A program made the translations under genes and the position numbers. Positions 18,276 to 27,301 of a stretch of 64,000 nucleotides of DNA are shown here, piece by piece; positions within the stretch are counted from its first letter, which is position 1, and each line of letters opens with the position of its first letter. This DNA is from G965197675 sp965197675 (lineage in GTDB: Bacteria > Chloroflexota > Dehalococcoidia > Plut-88900). Location: the NCBI GenBank assembly GCA_965197675.1, contig OZ240221.1, positions 1,798,001-1,862,000 of the forward strand, given 5' to 3'. The notes under the pieces were generated by a model. The model was given only the letters and a program-made list of their open reading frames with translations. It was not told where the DNA came from and made no database searches.

Positions 18276-18422
18276 GTAAACCCTCTACTCCCTAGGGTGA
18301 GCATTCCTTATTCAATGCCGCCGGGTGTACAGGCGGGTGGCATTGTACCCGTCAATCGATTGCCATTGCCTCCGAGATACAGTACTGGGAGATTGTTGAG
18401 CCTGTCCTCCTGGTCCAAGGCT

Positions 18423-18511
18423 GCAGGGCCATCGCATTTAGGCCAAAACTGGCTTTGGCGGAACTCCTACCCCGCCCAGAGCCGGAAAAACGACTGGTGG
18501 TGTATCCGCTC
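18423..18511 (+). repeat. Dispersed repeat family 1, copy A
   Basis: Begins GCAGGGCCATCGCATTTAGG and continues to GGCGGAACT about 42 bases later with a single mismatch to the copy at 27049; after a divergent middle the copies share AGCCGGAAAA-CGACTGG and TGTATCC. The copies are in the same orientation. Confidence 0.7.
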
Positions 18512-18646
18512 ACCCTGAGCGTAGTCGAAGGGAAGGAAGTGAGCGGGACAGGAATGTGCCCCCATACCCAAAAACTTACCTCGGCGGGCGGTTGAAAAAC
18601 AAGGCGTTTGCCTCTCTGACACAGGCTCTCACAGATCTCCCATTCG

Positions 18647-18681
18647 CTATTCCCGTGCCAGACATGGGAATCTAGAGGAGG
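18647..18681. repeat. REP-like palindromic repeat, copy 2
   Basis: ATTCCCGTG...CATGGGAAT with the TCTAGAGGAG tail; same unit as at 15811, with one mismatch in the arms. Confidence 0.7.
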
Positions 18682-18690
18682 CTTGCCCTA

Positions 18691-19490
18691 GAAGTCCCCA
18701 CAGAGGGAGTCCAGAGGGAAACATCCCTCTGGCAGGGGGAATGGGGGATGTGCCCCCAGATACAAAAACCTATCGGGGCGGGCGGTTGGGAAACAAGACG
18801 TGTGCCTTTCTTAGACAGGCTCATTAAGTGAGAGAGTGTTGTAGATAGGGAATCCAGAGTTGGCAGCTACCTCGCTGTGTCACACGGCCCTATATAGAAT
18901 GAGAACCTACGTGCTATAATGCAAATATCCATCTCACTTGAAAGGAGGTATCACCCCTATCTCTCACAGGGGTCATCGCCCGAGTGCAGGCGCCCACAAG
19001 GGCACCCTGAACGGACTGAAACACGGGCGGAGCTATAGCCGGTTTCAACAGCTTGTCAACGCCCTAGCTGAAACCAAATCACCGCCTCCTTCTCCCTCGG
19101 GAGATGAGGTGTCTCCACTCACCTGGTTCGACAAGCTCACCATGAGCGAGGGGCAAAAGAAACATCCGTTCACCCTGAGCTTAAAGTTTACCCTGAGCGT
19201 AGTCGAAGGGAAGGGTACCCTCATTCCCCTGCCACCCTCTTTTCCGTCATTCCCGTGCTAGACACGGGAATCCAGAGGAGTGGTGCTGCACTAGGTGAAT
19301 GTACTCCCAGACCCCAGCCCGATGAAAAACTCAATCAAAAATAACCAGGCCTTCACGCCTGGGAAACCTCGAAAATAAAACTTTTTTTACAACTCAATCA
19401 AGTTTGAACGGGGACCAGAAAATTCAATCAAGTTTCAAAGCTAAACAAAGAAAGACAATCAAGTTACCACACACAAGTACAATCGTCTAT
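18691..19490 (+). repeat. Long dispersed repeat family 2, copy A
   Basis: Two sub-blocks also occur in order at 29990-30380: GAGAACCTAC-TGCTATAAT around 18901, and 19321-19490 with AAAACTCAATCAAAA, GAAAATAAAACTTTTTTTAC and several CAATCAAG units. Copy A holds extra repeats between the sub-blocks. TATAAT at 18915-18920 is preceded by TGC, an extended -10 element that is kept in both copies. Confidence 0.7.
19245..19280. repeat. REP-like palindromic repeat, copy 3
   Basis: CGTCATTCCCGTG, CTAGA loop and CACGGGAATCCAGAG; same unit as at 15811 and 29947. Confidence 0.75.
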
Positions 19491-19492
19491 TC

Positions 19493-19521
19493 TTGCGTGC
19501 AAAAACGCATACTGCTATACT
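19493..19521 (+). promoter_or_regulatory. Candidate promoter for the LivJ-LivH-LivM genes
   Basis: TTGCGT, 17 bases, then TATACT preceded by TGC (extended -10). It lies 170 bases before the ATG at 19692 and directly after the CAATCAA-rich repeat block. Identified by eye. Confidence 0.5.
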
Positions 19522-19691
19522 GCCACTGGTCGCCAGCAGATACGCCGACTTGTAAACGGCTGTAGAAAGAGCCATTTAAGCCACACTCAGGTCATCCACT
19601 CAACAGGGGATGCGGCGATTGTTGCAGCTATTTGAATGCGGCCTGTATACCGAACAGGGCATTGCCTGTCGGAAAAGGAGGTAATACGCAG

Positions 19692-20987
19692 ATGTCGCCT
19701 AAGAGATGGCTAGTTGTCTATGCCCTACTGGTTGCCTTGGCCCTGGTAGCCGCCGCCTGTGATGGTGAGGATGCGACGGTGCCTCCCACAGCGGAGCCCA
19801 CCCAGGTGCCTACCGTAGTGCAACCCACTCAAGCCCCCACGGCCCAGCCAACCCAGGCGCCCACGTCGGAACCCACCGAGGTTCCGACAGAGGAGCCGAC
19901 GGAACCCTTCAGGATCGGCGTGATGGAATCGCTTACGGGCCCTGGTGAGACATATGGCAACGTGGCGGTTCGGGCCAAGCAGTTGGCCGTGGATGAAATC
20001 AACGCTGCTGGCGGTATCAATGGGCGCATGCTGGAGCTAATAATCGAAGACTCCAAATGCAGCGCGCAGGACTCGATTACCGCCTACAGGAAACTCACCG
20101 ACGTGGACGGGATCAAGATCATCCTCGGCACCTCCTGTAGTGGGGCTATGCTGGGGGCGGCACCCTTGGCCGAGGAGGATGGTGTGATTCTCTTCTCCGG
20201 ATTGGCGACCAACCCTGACATCGCGAATGCCGGGGACTACATCTTCCGGACTGCTATGAGCGACGCACAGTTGGGTATCGACACAGGCAACGTACTCTGG
20301 GAGGACGGCATCCGTACTCTGGGGACGATCACCGAGACGACCGACTATGCCGAGGGAGTGAGGAAGACCTCTGTTGCACAGTTCACGAAGCTGGGTGGTG
20401 TGGTAGTGGGTGAGGAACGGTACGTTTCCGACGTCACGGACTTCAGGAGCCAGCTGACGAAGCTGATGGGGGCGAATCCTGAGGCCATTCACATCGCCGC
20501 TCAGTCCGAGTTCTCTGGGGGTACTATCGTCAAGCAGTTGAGAGAGTTGGGATACGAAGGCCCACTCTATTCCGAGGTGGTGCCGGTTGGTACCACGGCG
20601 CTCCAGATAGCCGGCGATGCCGCTACAGGTCTGAAGGCGATCTCCGCCGACCTTGACCCGGCCAACGCCAAGGCCCGGGAAGTGATTACCAGCTTCAGGG
20701 CTAAATATGAATACGTGACCCTGCCCTGGTATATCGGTTCAGCCTACGATGACGTCTACATCACCGCCGAGTGTCTCAAGAAGACTGGCGATGACCAGGA
20801 CGCAGACGGGTTCCGGGACTGCTTGTACGAGATCACCTGGAGCGGCAGTATCGGAGACAACTATAGCTTCGACGCAAACGGAGAGGTTGTTGGACTTGCC
20901 AACGTGGTCGTAGAGGTTCTGCCGACGGCCGAGAGGACCAATGAGAATCAGGGGTACCGGGTGCTGGGCCCGGCTCCGACCGAGTAG
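19692..20987 (+). CDS. Branched-chain amino acid-type ABC substrate-binding lipoprotein
   Basis: Lipid-anchored type 1 periplasmic binding protein, 431 residues. The leader ends in LVAAAC, followed by a 45-residue Pro/Thr/Gln linker with repeated PTQ/PTE units. The folded part starts FRIGVMESLTGPGETYGN and continues with AVDEINAAGGINGRMLELIIEDS, the LivJ-type signature; GTSCSGAMLGAAPLAEE is the first ligand lobe. It probably captures amino acids or related amides for the permeases downstream. ATG 19692 is chosen because AAGGAGG precedes it by about ten bases and the signal peptide begins there. Permease genes start 146 bases downstream, in the same direction. Confidence 0.88.
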   Translation: MSPKRWLVVYALLVALALVAAACDGEDATVPPTAEPTQVPTVVQPTQAPTAQPTQAPTSEPTEVPTEEPTEPFRIGVMESLTGPGETYGNVAVRAKQLAVDEINAAGGINGRMLELIIEDSKCSAQDSITAYRKLTDVDGIKIILGTSCSGAMLGAAPLAEEDGVILFSGLATNPDIANAGDYIFRTAMSDAQLGIDTGNVLWEDGIRTLGTITETTDYAEGVRKTSVAQFTKLGGVVVGEERYVSDVTDFRSQLTKLMGANPEAIHIAAQSEFSGGTIVKQLRELGYEGPLYSEVVPVGTTALQIAGDAATGLKAISADLDPANAKAREVITSFRAKYEYVTLPWYIGSAYDDVYITAECLKKTGDDQDADGFRDCLYEITWSGSIGDNYSFDANGEVVGLANVVVEVLPTAERTNENQGYRVLGPAPTE

Positions 20988-21132
20988 ACAGAGTTGTATA
21001 GCCGTCCGGGGCGTGGCATTGGCCTTTGCTACTCGGAGCCAACTCCAGCCGTGTGGGATCTCCCCAGCGTCGGTGCCTGTCGCGGAGCAGGTACACGGGG
21101 TCTGGAAGGAGCGATCGGAGCGTCGATGAATC

Positions 21133-22506
21133 TTGGCGCACAGGCTCACATCGAGGGGCTACTTGCTTAGGCGTTTTGATGACTACCGCAGCCTTCTTGC
21201 GACGGCACTGGTCCTGCTGGTCGTCGGCTACATTGGTTGGAAGATCAGCCAGTCCCCCAATCAGGCTCTCCAGTTTTCCTTCAACGGTGTGTCCACGGGC
21301 GCCATCTACGCCCTGCTGGCCCTGGGGTTCACGCTGGTCTACAGTACGGTCTGGTTCTTCGATCTATATTACGGTGCCGCCGCGGCCATAGGGGCCTATG
21401 GCGTCTTCTACTTGAGGTCCGAATCCTCGTCTTTTGATCTGCACAGTTCAAACAGCCTTTACGTTAATATTGTGTTCGCTGCGATAGTCGCCGGAGTAGC
21501 GGCTTGGGTCCTCCACGGCGGCCTCTACCCTCGCCTTCGGGCCCGCTTCAACCGCGCGGTTCTGCTCGTCGTCGGTGGCCTTCTAGCCTCAGGAGCAGGT
21601 GTCTACATGGGGATGCTCCTGGCCCATCCCGGCCAACTCCACATCCTGCTCAGTCCTGTTGTCGGTCTGCTCGCAGCAATAGCTACAGGTTGGCTGTTGT
21701 ATCTAGGCTATCGGTGGCTGTTGCCGAACGCTAGCCTCCTACCCTTCCTCCTGCTCACGCCGGTTGCCGGCGTGCTGGGCGCATACTGTGGCCTCGGCGC
21801 CAGCTCACCCGGCGCCAACCTGTATTTGAGTTGGGTAGTGTCCTGCCTGCTAGCAGGGTCTGTCAGCCTGGCCCTGTACAGAGGCCTCTACGTGTATATG
21901 CGGAAGCGGGCCAACTCCCCGCTGGTCATGCTCGTCGCCTCTCTGGGCGTCTTGTTGGCAATCACGGCCTTTATCACTATCATATTTCAGAGCGCCCCCC
22001 GCCCCCTACCGGAGGCGTTCGGCAGCGAACCCTGGACCGTCGGCGGAGCCAACATCAAGGGATTCAACGTCTTCACCACCGGCGTCGCCCTCGTTGGCTT
22101 CTTGGCTCTGCTCCTCCTCCTGAATAGGACCAGCTTCGGGAAGGTGGTGCGAGCCGTCGGAGACGACGAAGAGGTAGCGAAGGTAGTGGGGATAAACACG
22201 ACGTCGGTGATCGCAATGGTATTCTTCCTCGGTGCGGTGTATGCTGCTCTGGCTGGGCTCTTGAATGGCCACGATACTGCGATCCAGCCCAGAATGGGCC
22301 TGCTGCTTCTGCTAAAGGGCTGGATAGCTTCAGTGGTTGGCGGCATAGGAAACGTCTACGGCGCCATCCTCGGCGGATTTGCCCTAGGGATGGTGGAGCA
22401 GTTTGGTATATGGGACCTGGCCGGGGAATGGAAGGACGCCATATCCTTTATCCTGTTGATCCTTTTCTTATCGTTCTGGCCCAAGGGTCTGCTGCCGAGA
22501 AGGTGA
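21133..22506 (+). CDS. LivH-type branched-chain amino acid permease, enlarged
   Basis: Inner-membrane permease of the LivH family but 457 residues long, where about 290-300 is usual. Standard parts are FNGVSTGAIYALLALGFTLV (N-terminal), RANSPLVMLVASLGVLLAI, FGKVVRAVGDDEEVAKVVGI and GGIGNVYGAILGGFALGMVE. The extra length lies between about residues 95 and 235 and consists of hydrophobic segments; its part AAWVLHGGLYPRLRARFNR resembles LALYRGLYVYMRKRANS further on, suggesting an internal duplication of helices. Start is a TTG at 21133; upstream sequence offers no better choice. LivM follows after four bases. No ATP-binding subunit is present nearby, so energy coupling must come from elsewhere in the genome. 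Confidence 0.85.
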   Translation: MAHRLTSRGYLLRRFDDYRSLLATALVLLVVGYIGWKISQSPNQALQFSFNGVSTGAIYALLALGFTLVYSTVWFFDLYYGAAAAIGAYGVFYLRSESSSFDLHSSNSLYVNIVFAAIVAGVAAWVLHGGLYPRLRARFNRAVLLVVGGLLASGAGVYMGMLLAHPGQLHILLSPVVGLLAAIATGWLLYLGYRWLLPNASLLPFLLLTPVAGVLGAYCGLGASSPGANLYLSWVVSCLLAGSVSLALYRGLYVYMRKRANSPLVMLVASLGVLLAITAFITIIFQSAPRPLPEAFGSEPWTVGGANIKGFNVFTTGVALVGFLALLLLLNRTSFGKVVRAVGDDEEVAKVVGINTTSVIAMVFFLGAVYAALAGLLNGHDTAIQPRMGLLLLLKGWIASVVGGIGNVYGAILGGFALGMVEQFGIWDLAGEWKDAISFILLILFLSFWPKGLLPRR

Positions 22507-22510
22507 GCCG

Positions 22511-23566
22511 GTGCTGACGATTTCACAAATCCACACGGAAATAAGGAGACTGGCGCGCCATCCTGGTGAGGTGTTGCGGCCTGCAAGTCGGAAGGTAGAG
22601 CTGTGGGCGAACCTGTTGGTGATCACCTGGGCGGTGGCCTTCATGCTCTGGCAAGGCGTTGGATTTACCATAACGGCGAGCACCGTTTTCGCTATATGGG
22701 CAATATTGGCCGTCAGTCTTAACCTGCTGGTTGGGTTCACGGGACTGCTGTCGGTTGGGCATGTTGGCTTTTTTGGTATCGGCGCCTACGCAACGGCCAT
22801 CCTGACCTCCGAGGCCACATACGAGCAGCTGCGAACGGAAGGCATCCCAACCTTCGGTTTGCCGTTCTTCGCAGGGCTGTCGATCAGCGTGATCTTGGCA
22901 GGCCTCATAGCTATTGTGGTGGGTATAGTCTTTAACCGGTTCAGAGATGATATCTTCGTTCTGGTGTCCTTTGGCTTCGCCATTATCAGCTACAGTGTCT
23001 TTCTGAACTGGCGAGGCCTTACGAGGGGCGCCTTCGGTATTCACGATATCCCGAGGCCTGAAATAGCCGGGTTGGTGTTGGATGGGAGACTGGAGTTCCT
23101 GCTGCTAGCTCTCTTCTTCCTGGCCCTAGTTGTATTGATCGCCTGGTTCATCGTAACTTCCTCGTTCGGACGGGTGCTCACGGCCATCCGGGAGGACGAG
23201 GAGGTGATCCAGGTGTTTGGCTACCGTACAACCCAATACAAGTTTGCCGTATGGGTAGTCTCGGCGATGATGGCGAGTCTGGCAGGGAGCCTCTTCAGTA
23301 GCTGGGCCAGGTTCATCGACCCTAACTCCTTCATTCTGTTGGAGTCTATTCTCCTGGTGTCTATTATCATCCTCGGTGGACTGGCGACGCTCTGGGGATC
23401 TATTCTTGGAGCGATGGTCTTCGTGTTGCTGGAGGAGGGGATGCGCTTTGTGCCGGGCCTGCCGACGGAGTTCATTGGCCAGGCCAGGCAGGTGGTGCTA
23501 GGAATTATGCTGGTGCTTCTGATGCTCTTCAGGCCGTGGGGGCTGGTTGGCAGATATAGGTTGTGA
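22511..23566 (+). CDS. LivM-type branched-chain amino acid permease
   Basis: Second membrane subunit of the amino-acid ABC importer, 351 residues with roughly ten hydrophobic segments. Family marks: LLVGFTGLLSVGHVGFFGIGAYATAIL, the RDDIFVLVSFGFA segment, the EAA-like cytoplasmic loop GRVLTAIREDEEVIQVFGY and GGLATLWGSILGAMVFVLLEE. The GTG start at 22511 is four bases after LivH's stop, within its final GAGAAGGTGAG, so translation is probably coupled. LivF and LivG genes, which normally follow, are absent; the next 1.1 kb holds only broken frames. Confidence 0.9.
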   Translation: MLTISQIHTEIRRLARHPGEVLRPASRKVELWANLLVITWAVAFMLWQGVGFTITASTVFAIWAILAVSLNLLVGFTGLLSVGHVGFFGIGAYATAILTSEATYEQLRTEGIPTFGLPFFAGLSISVILAGLIAIVVGIVFNRFRDDIFVLVSFGFAIISYSVFLNWRGLTRGAFGIHDIPRPEIAGLVLDGRLEFLLLALFFLALVVLIAWFIVTSSFGRVLTAIREDEEVIQVFGYRTTQYKFAVWVVSAMMASLAGSLFSSWARFIDPNSFILLESILLVSIIILGGLATLWGSILGAMVFVLLEEGMRFVPGLPTEFIGQARQVVLGIMLVLLMLFRPWGLVGRYRL

Positions 23567-23659
23567 GCAAGTTACACGAGCCCCGACCGGAGCATCGCCT
23601 TGGAGACACATAGGGTCTCTAAGCCTTATGGTCCATCCATACGTCGGCGAGGGATGTGA

Positions 23660-23905
23660 ATTGGCGTTCCCCCATCCCGTAGAAGGAAGCTGATAAGGTC
23701 GGCTATAGATTGGCGCAACGATGCCGACGTTGTTAGTAGCAGCGTGGGCCGAGACCTCGACGGCGGTCGTGAGGTTTTCCGGAAGGCTCTCCAGGACGCA
23801 TTGTCCTCAGCTGTGTATTTCCAGTCGTTTCAAGAAGAGGAGCCGGAGTACGACGCCTTGAGAGATGATGTCTCAGACGGGCAAGGTGCCGTCACAAGCG
23901 ATTAG
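23660..23905 (+). pseudogene. Short coding-like remnant, family unknown
   Basis: Open for 82 codons to a TAG, without a start codon near its left end. The translation has balanced, amphipathic composition (IRSAIDWRNDADVVSSSVG, later VFRKALQDALSSAVYFQSF and EEEPEYDALRDDVSD), unlike random frames here. I do not recognise the family. Confidence 0.3.
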
Positions 23906-24025
23906 CCTCCGCTACGAGCCAAGTACTGCTCGAGAGACATGGCGAGTCAAGAGAGAACGGGTGCTGGCTTCACTCACTCACCTAGAAGGACGTGGCTCAT
24001 GGCAATACGGAGAAAGACCTGAACA

Positions 24026-24440
24026 TCATTCGAAGGACTTCCAGAGCTGTCGAACCTGTGGGGGCCATGGTGTAGAGATCTGAGGTGGATACTTGTCCAC
24101 TGTGGACTTTGCCGACAAAGCTGCTGTACGACTGCCGGAAACCTCGCTCCAGCGCCAGGTTGTCCGCCGTATCTCCTCCAACTGCCGCAGCCGCTGTGGC
24201 TTGTAGAAGCGGCGAGTGAAGCTGATCTTCACGCTGTTGGGCGCGTGCCGGGTATCTGTGATGTATCGCTGTCCACCTCCCACCTCGTTGTCAAGGGCAT
24301 ATTCCTCTGGCATCGAGTACGGCGTGCTTGGGGGATCGCGGATGCATTGCCAAAGGCAGGCTCCACCTTGACGTCGCCGTCTTCGGCTATCCTCACCGGG
24401 AACTGCACGTCTGTGACGTCGGGTGCTACCGTGTATAGGT
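24026..24440 (-). pseudogene. Frameshifted remnant of an unrecognised gene
   Basis: Read on the minus strand, three frames in succession give protein-like text: VAPDVTDVQFPVRIAEDGDV in one, EYALDNEVGGGQRYITDTRH with SVKISFTRRFYKPQRLRQL in the next, and ADNLALERGFRQSYSSFVGK in the third. They fit as one former protein with two frameshifts. The family is not one I can name with confidence; the order and the RFYKPQ-LxxLEEIR text seem to belong to uncharacterised proteins. Confidence 0.4.
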
Positions 24441-24713
24441 AAGTATTATCCGCTTACCTTACGCTTTGGTCGTGGACAGCAACTCGGGAATTGTCATGAG
24501 ACCAGGCAGCCTGAGACTCGATCCCGACCTAACGGAGACCGGAACTATCTGAGCTGACAACGTACGTGATCTGTACGTTCCGCTCCGCGTTTTGGACGTC
24601 CGCCGCACTTTGTAAGAGACGCCGCACGGGTTACAATATCCTAGCCCTATGAGATGGGCAGTCGCTATTGCAGAAACACGCGAGGCAAAGCCGCCTCGCG
24701 GCCGGAGGTGACT

Positions 24714-25550
24714 ATGCGGAGACTGGACGGCCAGGTGGCAGTAGTAACGGGCGGTGCCCAGGGCATCGGTGGAGCGGCGGCGCGGCGGCTGGCGGAGGAA
24801 GGGGCCAGGGTGCTGATCGCAGACATAGACTCTGCCGCCTCGGAGACCAACGTCGAGGCCATCCGCAGGTCGGGGGGCACGGCGGCGAGCCTGAGAGCCG
24901 ACCTTGGCAGGCACGAGGACGTATCGACCATGATCGAGAGGGCAACGGATCTGTGGGGCAGGCTAGACATTCTGGTCAACAACGCCTACAGCCCCCTCCA
25001 CGGCGGAGGAAGAGGCGGCGCCGTGGACGTAACGGAGGAGGAGTGGGACGTTGGAATGGGGCTGCTGGTGAAGTCCATATTCCTTGGAGCCAAGTACGCC
25101 GTGCCGGAGATGAGGAAGGAGGGTGGCGGCAGCATCGTAAACATCTCGTCGGTGCACGGGATGCTGATGGCGCCCGACAAGCTAATCTACGAGACGGGCA
25201 AGTCGGCGGTAATCGGCATGACGCGGCAGATGGCGACGGAGTACGGGCCGATGGGCATCAGGGTCAACGCTATCTGCCCCGGCCACATCGTAACGGAGCG
25301 CCTCCAGGCCTCGTGGAACGAGAACCCGTCGGGGCTGCGCTTCTTCGAGGACCAGTACCCCATCCGCAAAGTGGGGCGGCCGGTGGACGTCGCCAACGCC
25401 ATAGTTTTCTTGTGCTCGGAGGAAGCCGCCTTCATCACCGGCCACGCGCTGGTTGTGGACGGCGGGCTGACCGTGCAGCTCCAGGAGGACTTCGGCGTCC
25501 GGCAGGCCCGCTTCATGCTGGAGAACGCGGATACCTGCCTGCCCTACTAG
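24714..25550 (+). CDS. Short-chain dehydrogenase/reductase
   Basis: SDR of 278 residues. VTGGAQGIGGAAARRLAEEG is the cofactor loop; LIADIDSAA has an Asp suggesting NAD; NNAYSP replaces the usual NNAG; IVNISSVHG and YETGKSAV give catalytic Ser and the Tyr-x3-Lys pair; CPGHIVTERL and the C-terminal FITGHALVVDGGLTVQ are typical. All catalytic residues are present, so it should be active. The ATG at 24714 follows GGAGGTG at good distance; the longer frame from 24654 adds 20 unrelated residues. Its base composition looks GC-richer than the first 20 kb, like the following two genes. Substrate unknown. Confidence 0.9.
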   Translation: MRRLDGQVAVVTGGAQGIGGAAARRLAEEGARVLIADIDSAASETNVEAIRRSGGTAASLRADLGRHEDVSTMIERATDLWGRLDILVNNAYSPLHGGGRGGAVDVTEEEWDVGMGLLVKSIFLGAKYAVPEMRKEGGGSIVNISSVHGMLMAPDKLIYETGKSAVIGMTRQMATEYGPMGIRVNAICPGHIVTERLQASWNENPSGLRFFEDQYPIRKVGRPVDVANAIVFLCSEEAAFITGHALVVDGGLTVQLQEDFGVRQARFMLENADTCLPY

Positions 25551-25686
25551 CCCGGCGGCGCTGTCTGTCGAGCATAGTCGAGGGCCGGCGGCCTACTCGC
25601 GAGGCTAGCCGTCGGGAATCACGAAGGCGGACTGCCAATATCTGCCGAGGCTCTCTCCTGTCTCGACCACCTCACCGGCCCGCCGG

Positions 25687-26961
25687 TCAGGGTGCGAAGC
25701 GGTGGACCACGGGCAGCTCCGAAACGTCGGTGACGCTGGAGTCGGTGTGATGGAGTATGTGAACGTGGCCCGTACCGCAGTCGCCGAACCCGTCGCACGA
25801 TATGGTCCCTATGATGCCGCTGAAGCCGGTGGTGCCGGTCAGTGCCTCCCGGAGTCTAGAGCGGTCGATGAATAGGGTCTCCCCGTCTGCAACCGCGACC
25901 TCCTCGATGGCTTGGAGGAGAATGGTGGCCGCGTCGTAGCCGTGGGCCAGGTAGGTGGGGGTGGACGATTCGTCGGACCGCTCCTTGTAGGCGGCTATGA
26001 TCTCGTCGCCGCTCTTGCCTGTCGCCTCGTTGACGTTGGCACCGAAGTCCAACGCCGGGGCAGGGAAGTACGCGCCCTCCGACTCCTGAAGGGCAAGGAG
26101 GTCCGAGGCCAGCAGAGCTGCGCCGCCGATCAGGACAACGTCCTCAAGCCCGGCTACCTGGCCGAGCTGACGGAGCACGTGGATGCCTTCGCTCTGGAAG
26201 AGAGGGAAGAAGAGGCCGTTAGGGCTCCCTTCCGCAATGTGATTCAGAGCGGGGACCATGTCCGTGTCGCCCCTGCTGATAGTGGCGACGGCGGGGACCG
26301 AACCGCCAAGCTCCTCGAAAGCGGTCTTGAAGGCGCCGGTGAGGCCAGAGGTATAGGGGTCTCCGTCATCGATGGTTGCCACACTGTGCAGACCCAACTC
26401 GTTGTATACGAAGTAAGCGACCGCCCGGGCTTGGTGGAGGTCGTTGTTGGAGGTCCTGTAGTAGCCGGGACGGTGGTTGGAGCCGGCGTTGCCGCGGAGG
26501 TCGGAGGTCAGCGAGGGAGCGGTGTTGGAGGGCGAGACCATGACCAGCCCAGCCTCGCTGATGATTGGCAGGGCTTCAACGGCAGCCACGGAGCAGGACG
26601 TGCCGATGGCGCCGACAACCCGCGGGTCGCCCGTCGCCGTGTCGGCGGCCGCGCGGCCCCCTTCCCCGGTGCAGAGGGAGTCGAGGCCAGCGCCCATGGA
26701 GACGGCGTGCCCCTTTATGGGGCCGTAGTCTTCCACCGCCAGGATGGCGCCGTGATACTCGGGAGAGCCCAGGTTGTCAAGCTCCGTGAGAGACAGCATC
26801 AAGCGTATCTGGATGTCGTCGCCGGGAGCCACCTCCACGGCTCCCAGGGGGCCGGCCTTGAACCCCCCCGTATCGCAGGTGACCATGGCCGCCAGCAACA
26901 GGACGGAGAGCAAGCCAAGGAGGAGCATACGTGTGATATAGAGCTTGGGTGCTATCGACAT
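25687..26961 (-). CDS. LivJ-type ABC substrate-binding lipoprotein
   Basis: Type 1 periplasmic binding protein of 424 residues. A basic N-terminus and hydrophobic segment end in LLLAAMVTC, a plausible but non-standard lipobox, so lipid attachment is likely yet unproven. The body has IQIRLMLSLTELDNLGSPEYHGAILAVED, a glycine-rich GAIGTSCSVAAVEALPIISEAG lobe, GYYRTSNNDLHQARAVAYFVYNELG and a C-terminal cysteine pair (SCDGFGDCGTG) found in many Chloroflexota relatives. It is convergent with the SDR gene and not next to permeases. The start at 26961 is chosen because AAGGAAGG precedes it; the frame extends to an ATG at 27012. Ligand unknown. Confidence 0.82.
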   Translation of the reverse strand: MSIAPKLYITRMLLLGLLSVLLLAAMVTCDTGGFKAGPLGAVEVAPGDDIQIRLMLSLTELDNLGSPEYHGAILAVEDYGPIKGHAVSMGAGLDSLCTGEGGRAAADTATGDPRVVGAIGTSCSVAAVEALPIISEAGLVMVSPSNTAPSLTSDLRGNAGSNHRPGYYRTSNNDLHQARAVAYFVYNELGLHSVATIDDGDPYTSGLTGAFKTAFEELGGSVPAVATISRGDTDMVPALNHIAEGSPNGLFFPLFQSEGIHVLRQLGQVAGLEDVVLIGGAALLASDLLALQESEGAYFPAPALDFGANVNEATGKSGDEIIAAYKERSDESSTPTYLAHGYDAATILLQAIEEVAVADGETLFIDRSRLREALTGTTGFSGIIGTISCDGFGDCGTGHVHILHHTDSSVTDVSELPVVHRFAP

Positions 26962-27301
26962 CGCGCCTTCCTTCGCACTCCTCTGGTGGGTAACTGGCGC
27001 AATTGTATACAAAGGTCAGAGCAGAATCAAGGAAGGGAGCGGTCCCTAGCAGGGCCATCGCATTTAGGCCAAAACTAGCTTTGGCGGAACTGCCTCCCCA
27101 CCCGTCTGGACGCTTGCGAAAGCCGGAAAACGACTGGCAGTGTATCCCCTATCTCAAAATGCGTTTGCCCTGTGGCGGCAAGTCGCGGCTGTCAATGTTC
27201 GTGCAGGCAGTCTTCGACACCCTCTAGCGGGCTCGTCGCCACGCGCCTCACCTAATACCCTTGCCGTATAGGCGGAAGGTACTCTGCGCGAGAGGGCATG
27301 G
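26962..27301 (+). other. Intergenic stretch with dispersed repeat
   Basis: About 340 bases between a minus-strand binding-protein gene and the minus-strand ammonium transporter. It contains dispersed repeat family 1 (copy B at 27049-27150). No gene is seen. Confidence 0.5.
27049..27150 (+). repeat. Dispersed repeat family 1, copy B
   Basis: Shares GCAGGGCCATCGCATTTAGG through GGCGGAACT with 18423 (one mismatch in about 42 bases), then AGCCGGAAAACGACTGG and TGTATCC. Contains a 14-base insertion relative to copy A. Located upstream of a binding-protein gene. Confidence 0.7.

Larger units (their letters stand above)
18276..19691 (+). other. 1.4-kb repeat-rich intergenic region
   Basis: No intact gene. 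It is assembled from repeats seen elsewhere in the window: a 90-base block at 18423, REP-like palindromes at 18647 and 19245, TCACCCTGAGCGTAGTCGAAGG-type units at 18508 and 19189, and a long block (18691-19490) that is homologous to 29990-30380. A frame from 18938 contains a piece reading HRPSAGAHKGTLNGLKHGR, reminiscent of short phage- or transposon-associated proteins, but it then runs into repeats and is probably broken. The right end holds a good promoter for the transporter genes. Confidence 0.6.
23567..24713 (+). other. 1.1-kb region with broken gene fragments
   Basis: Where the ATPase genes of the importer would be expected there is no intact gene. Two coding-like remnants are described separately (23660-23905 and 24026-24440). 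No Walker A or ABC signature is readable in any frame. The rest shows nothing recognisable. Confidence 0.5.

Noticed and set aside
18938..19261. 107-codon frame with GAHKGTLNGLKHGR
   Set aside because: Its first half resembles short phage/transposon-associated proteins but the ribosome site is inside the frame and the second half is repeat sequence; not a supportable gene.
19300..19490. CAATCAA repeats considered as a CRISPR array
   Set aside because: The unit is only 7-10 bases, spacing is irregular and no cas genes are present.
25912..27078. 388-codon plus-strand frame opposite the LivJ-type gene
   Set aside because: Mirror frame of a clear binding-protein gene; low-complexity composition and no motifs.
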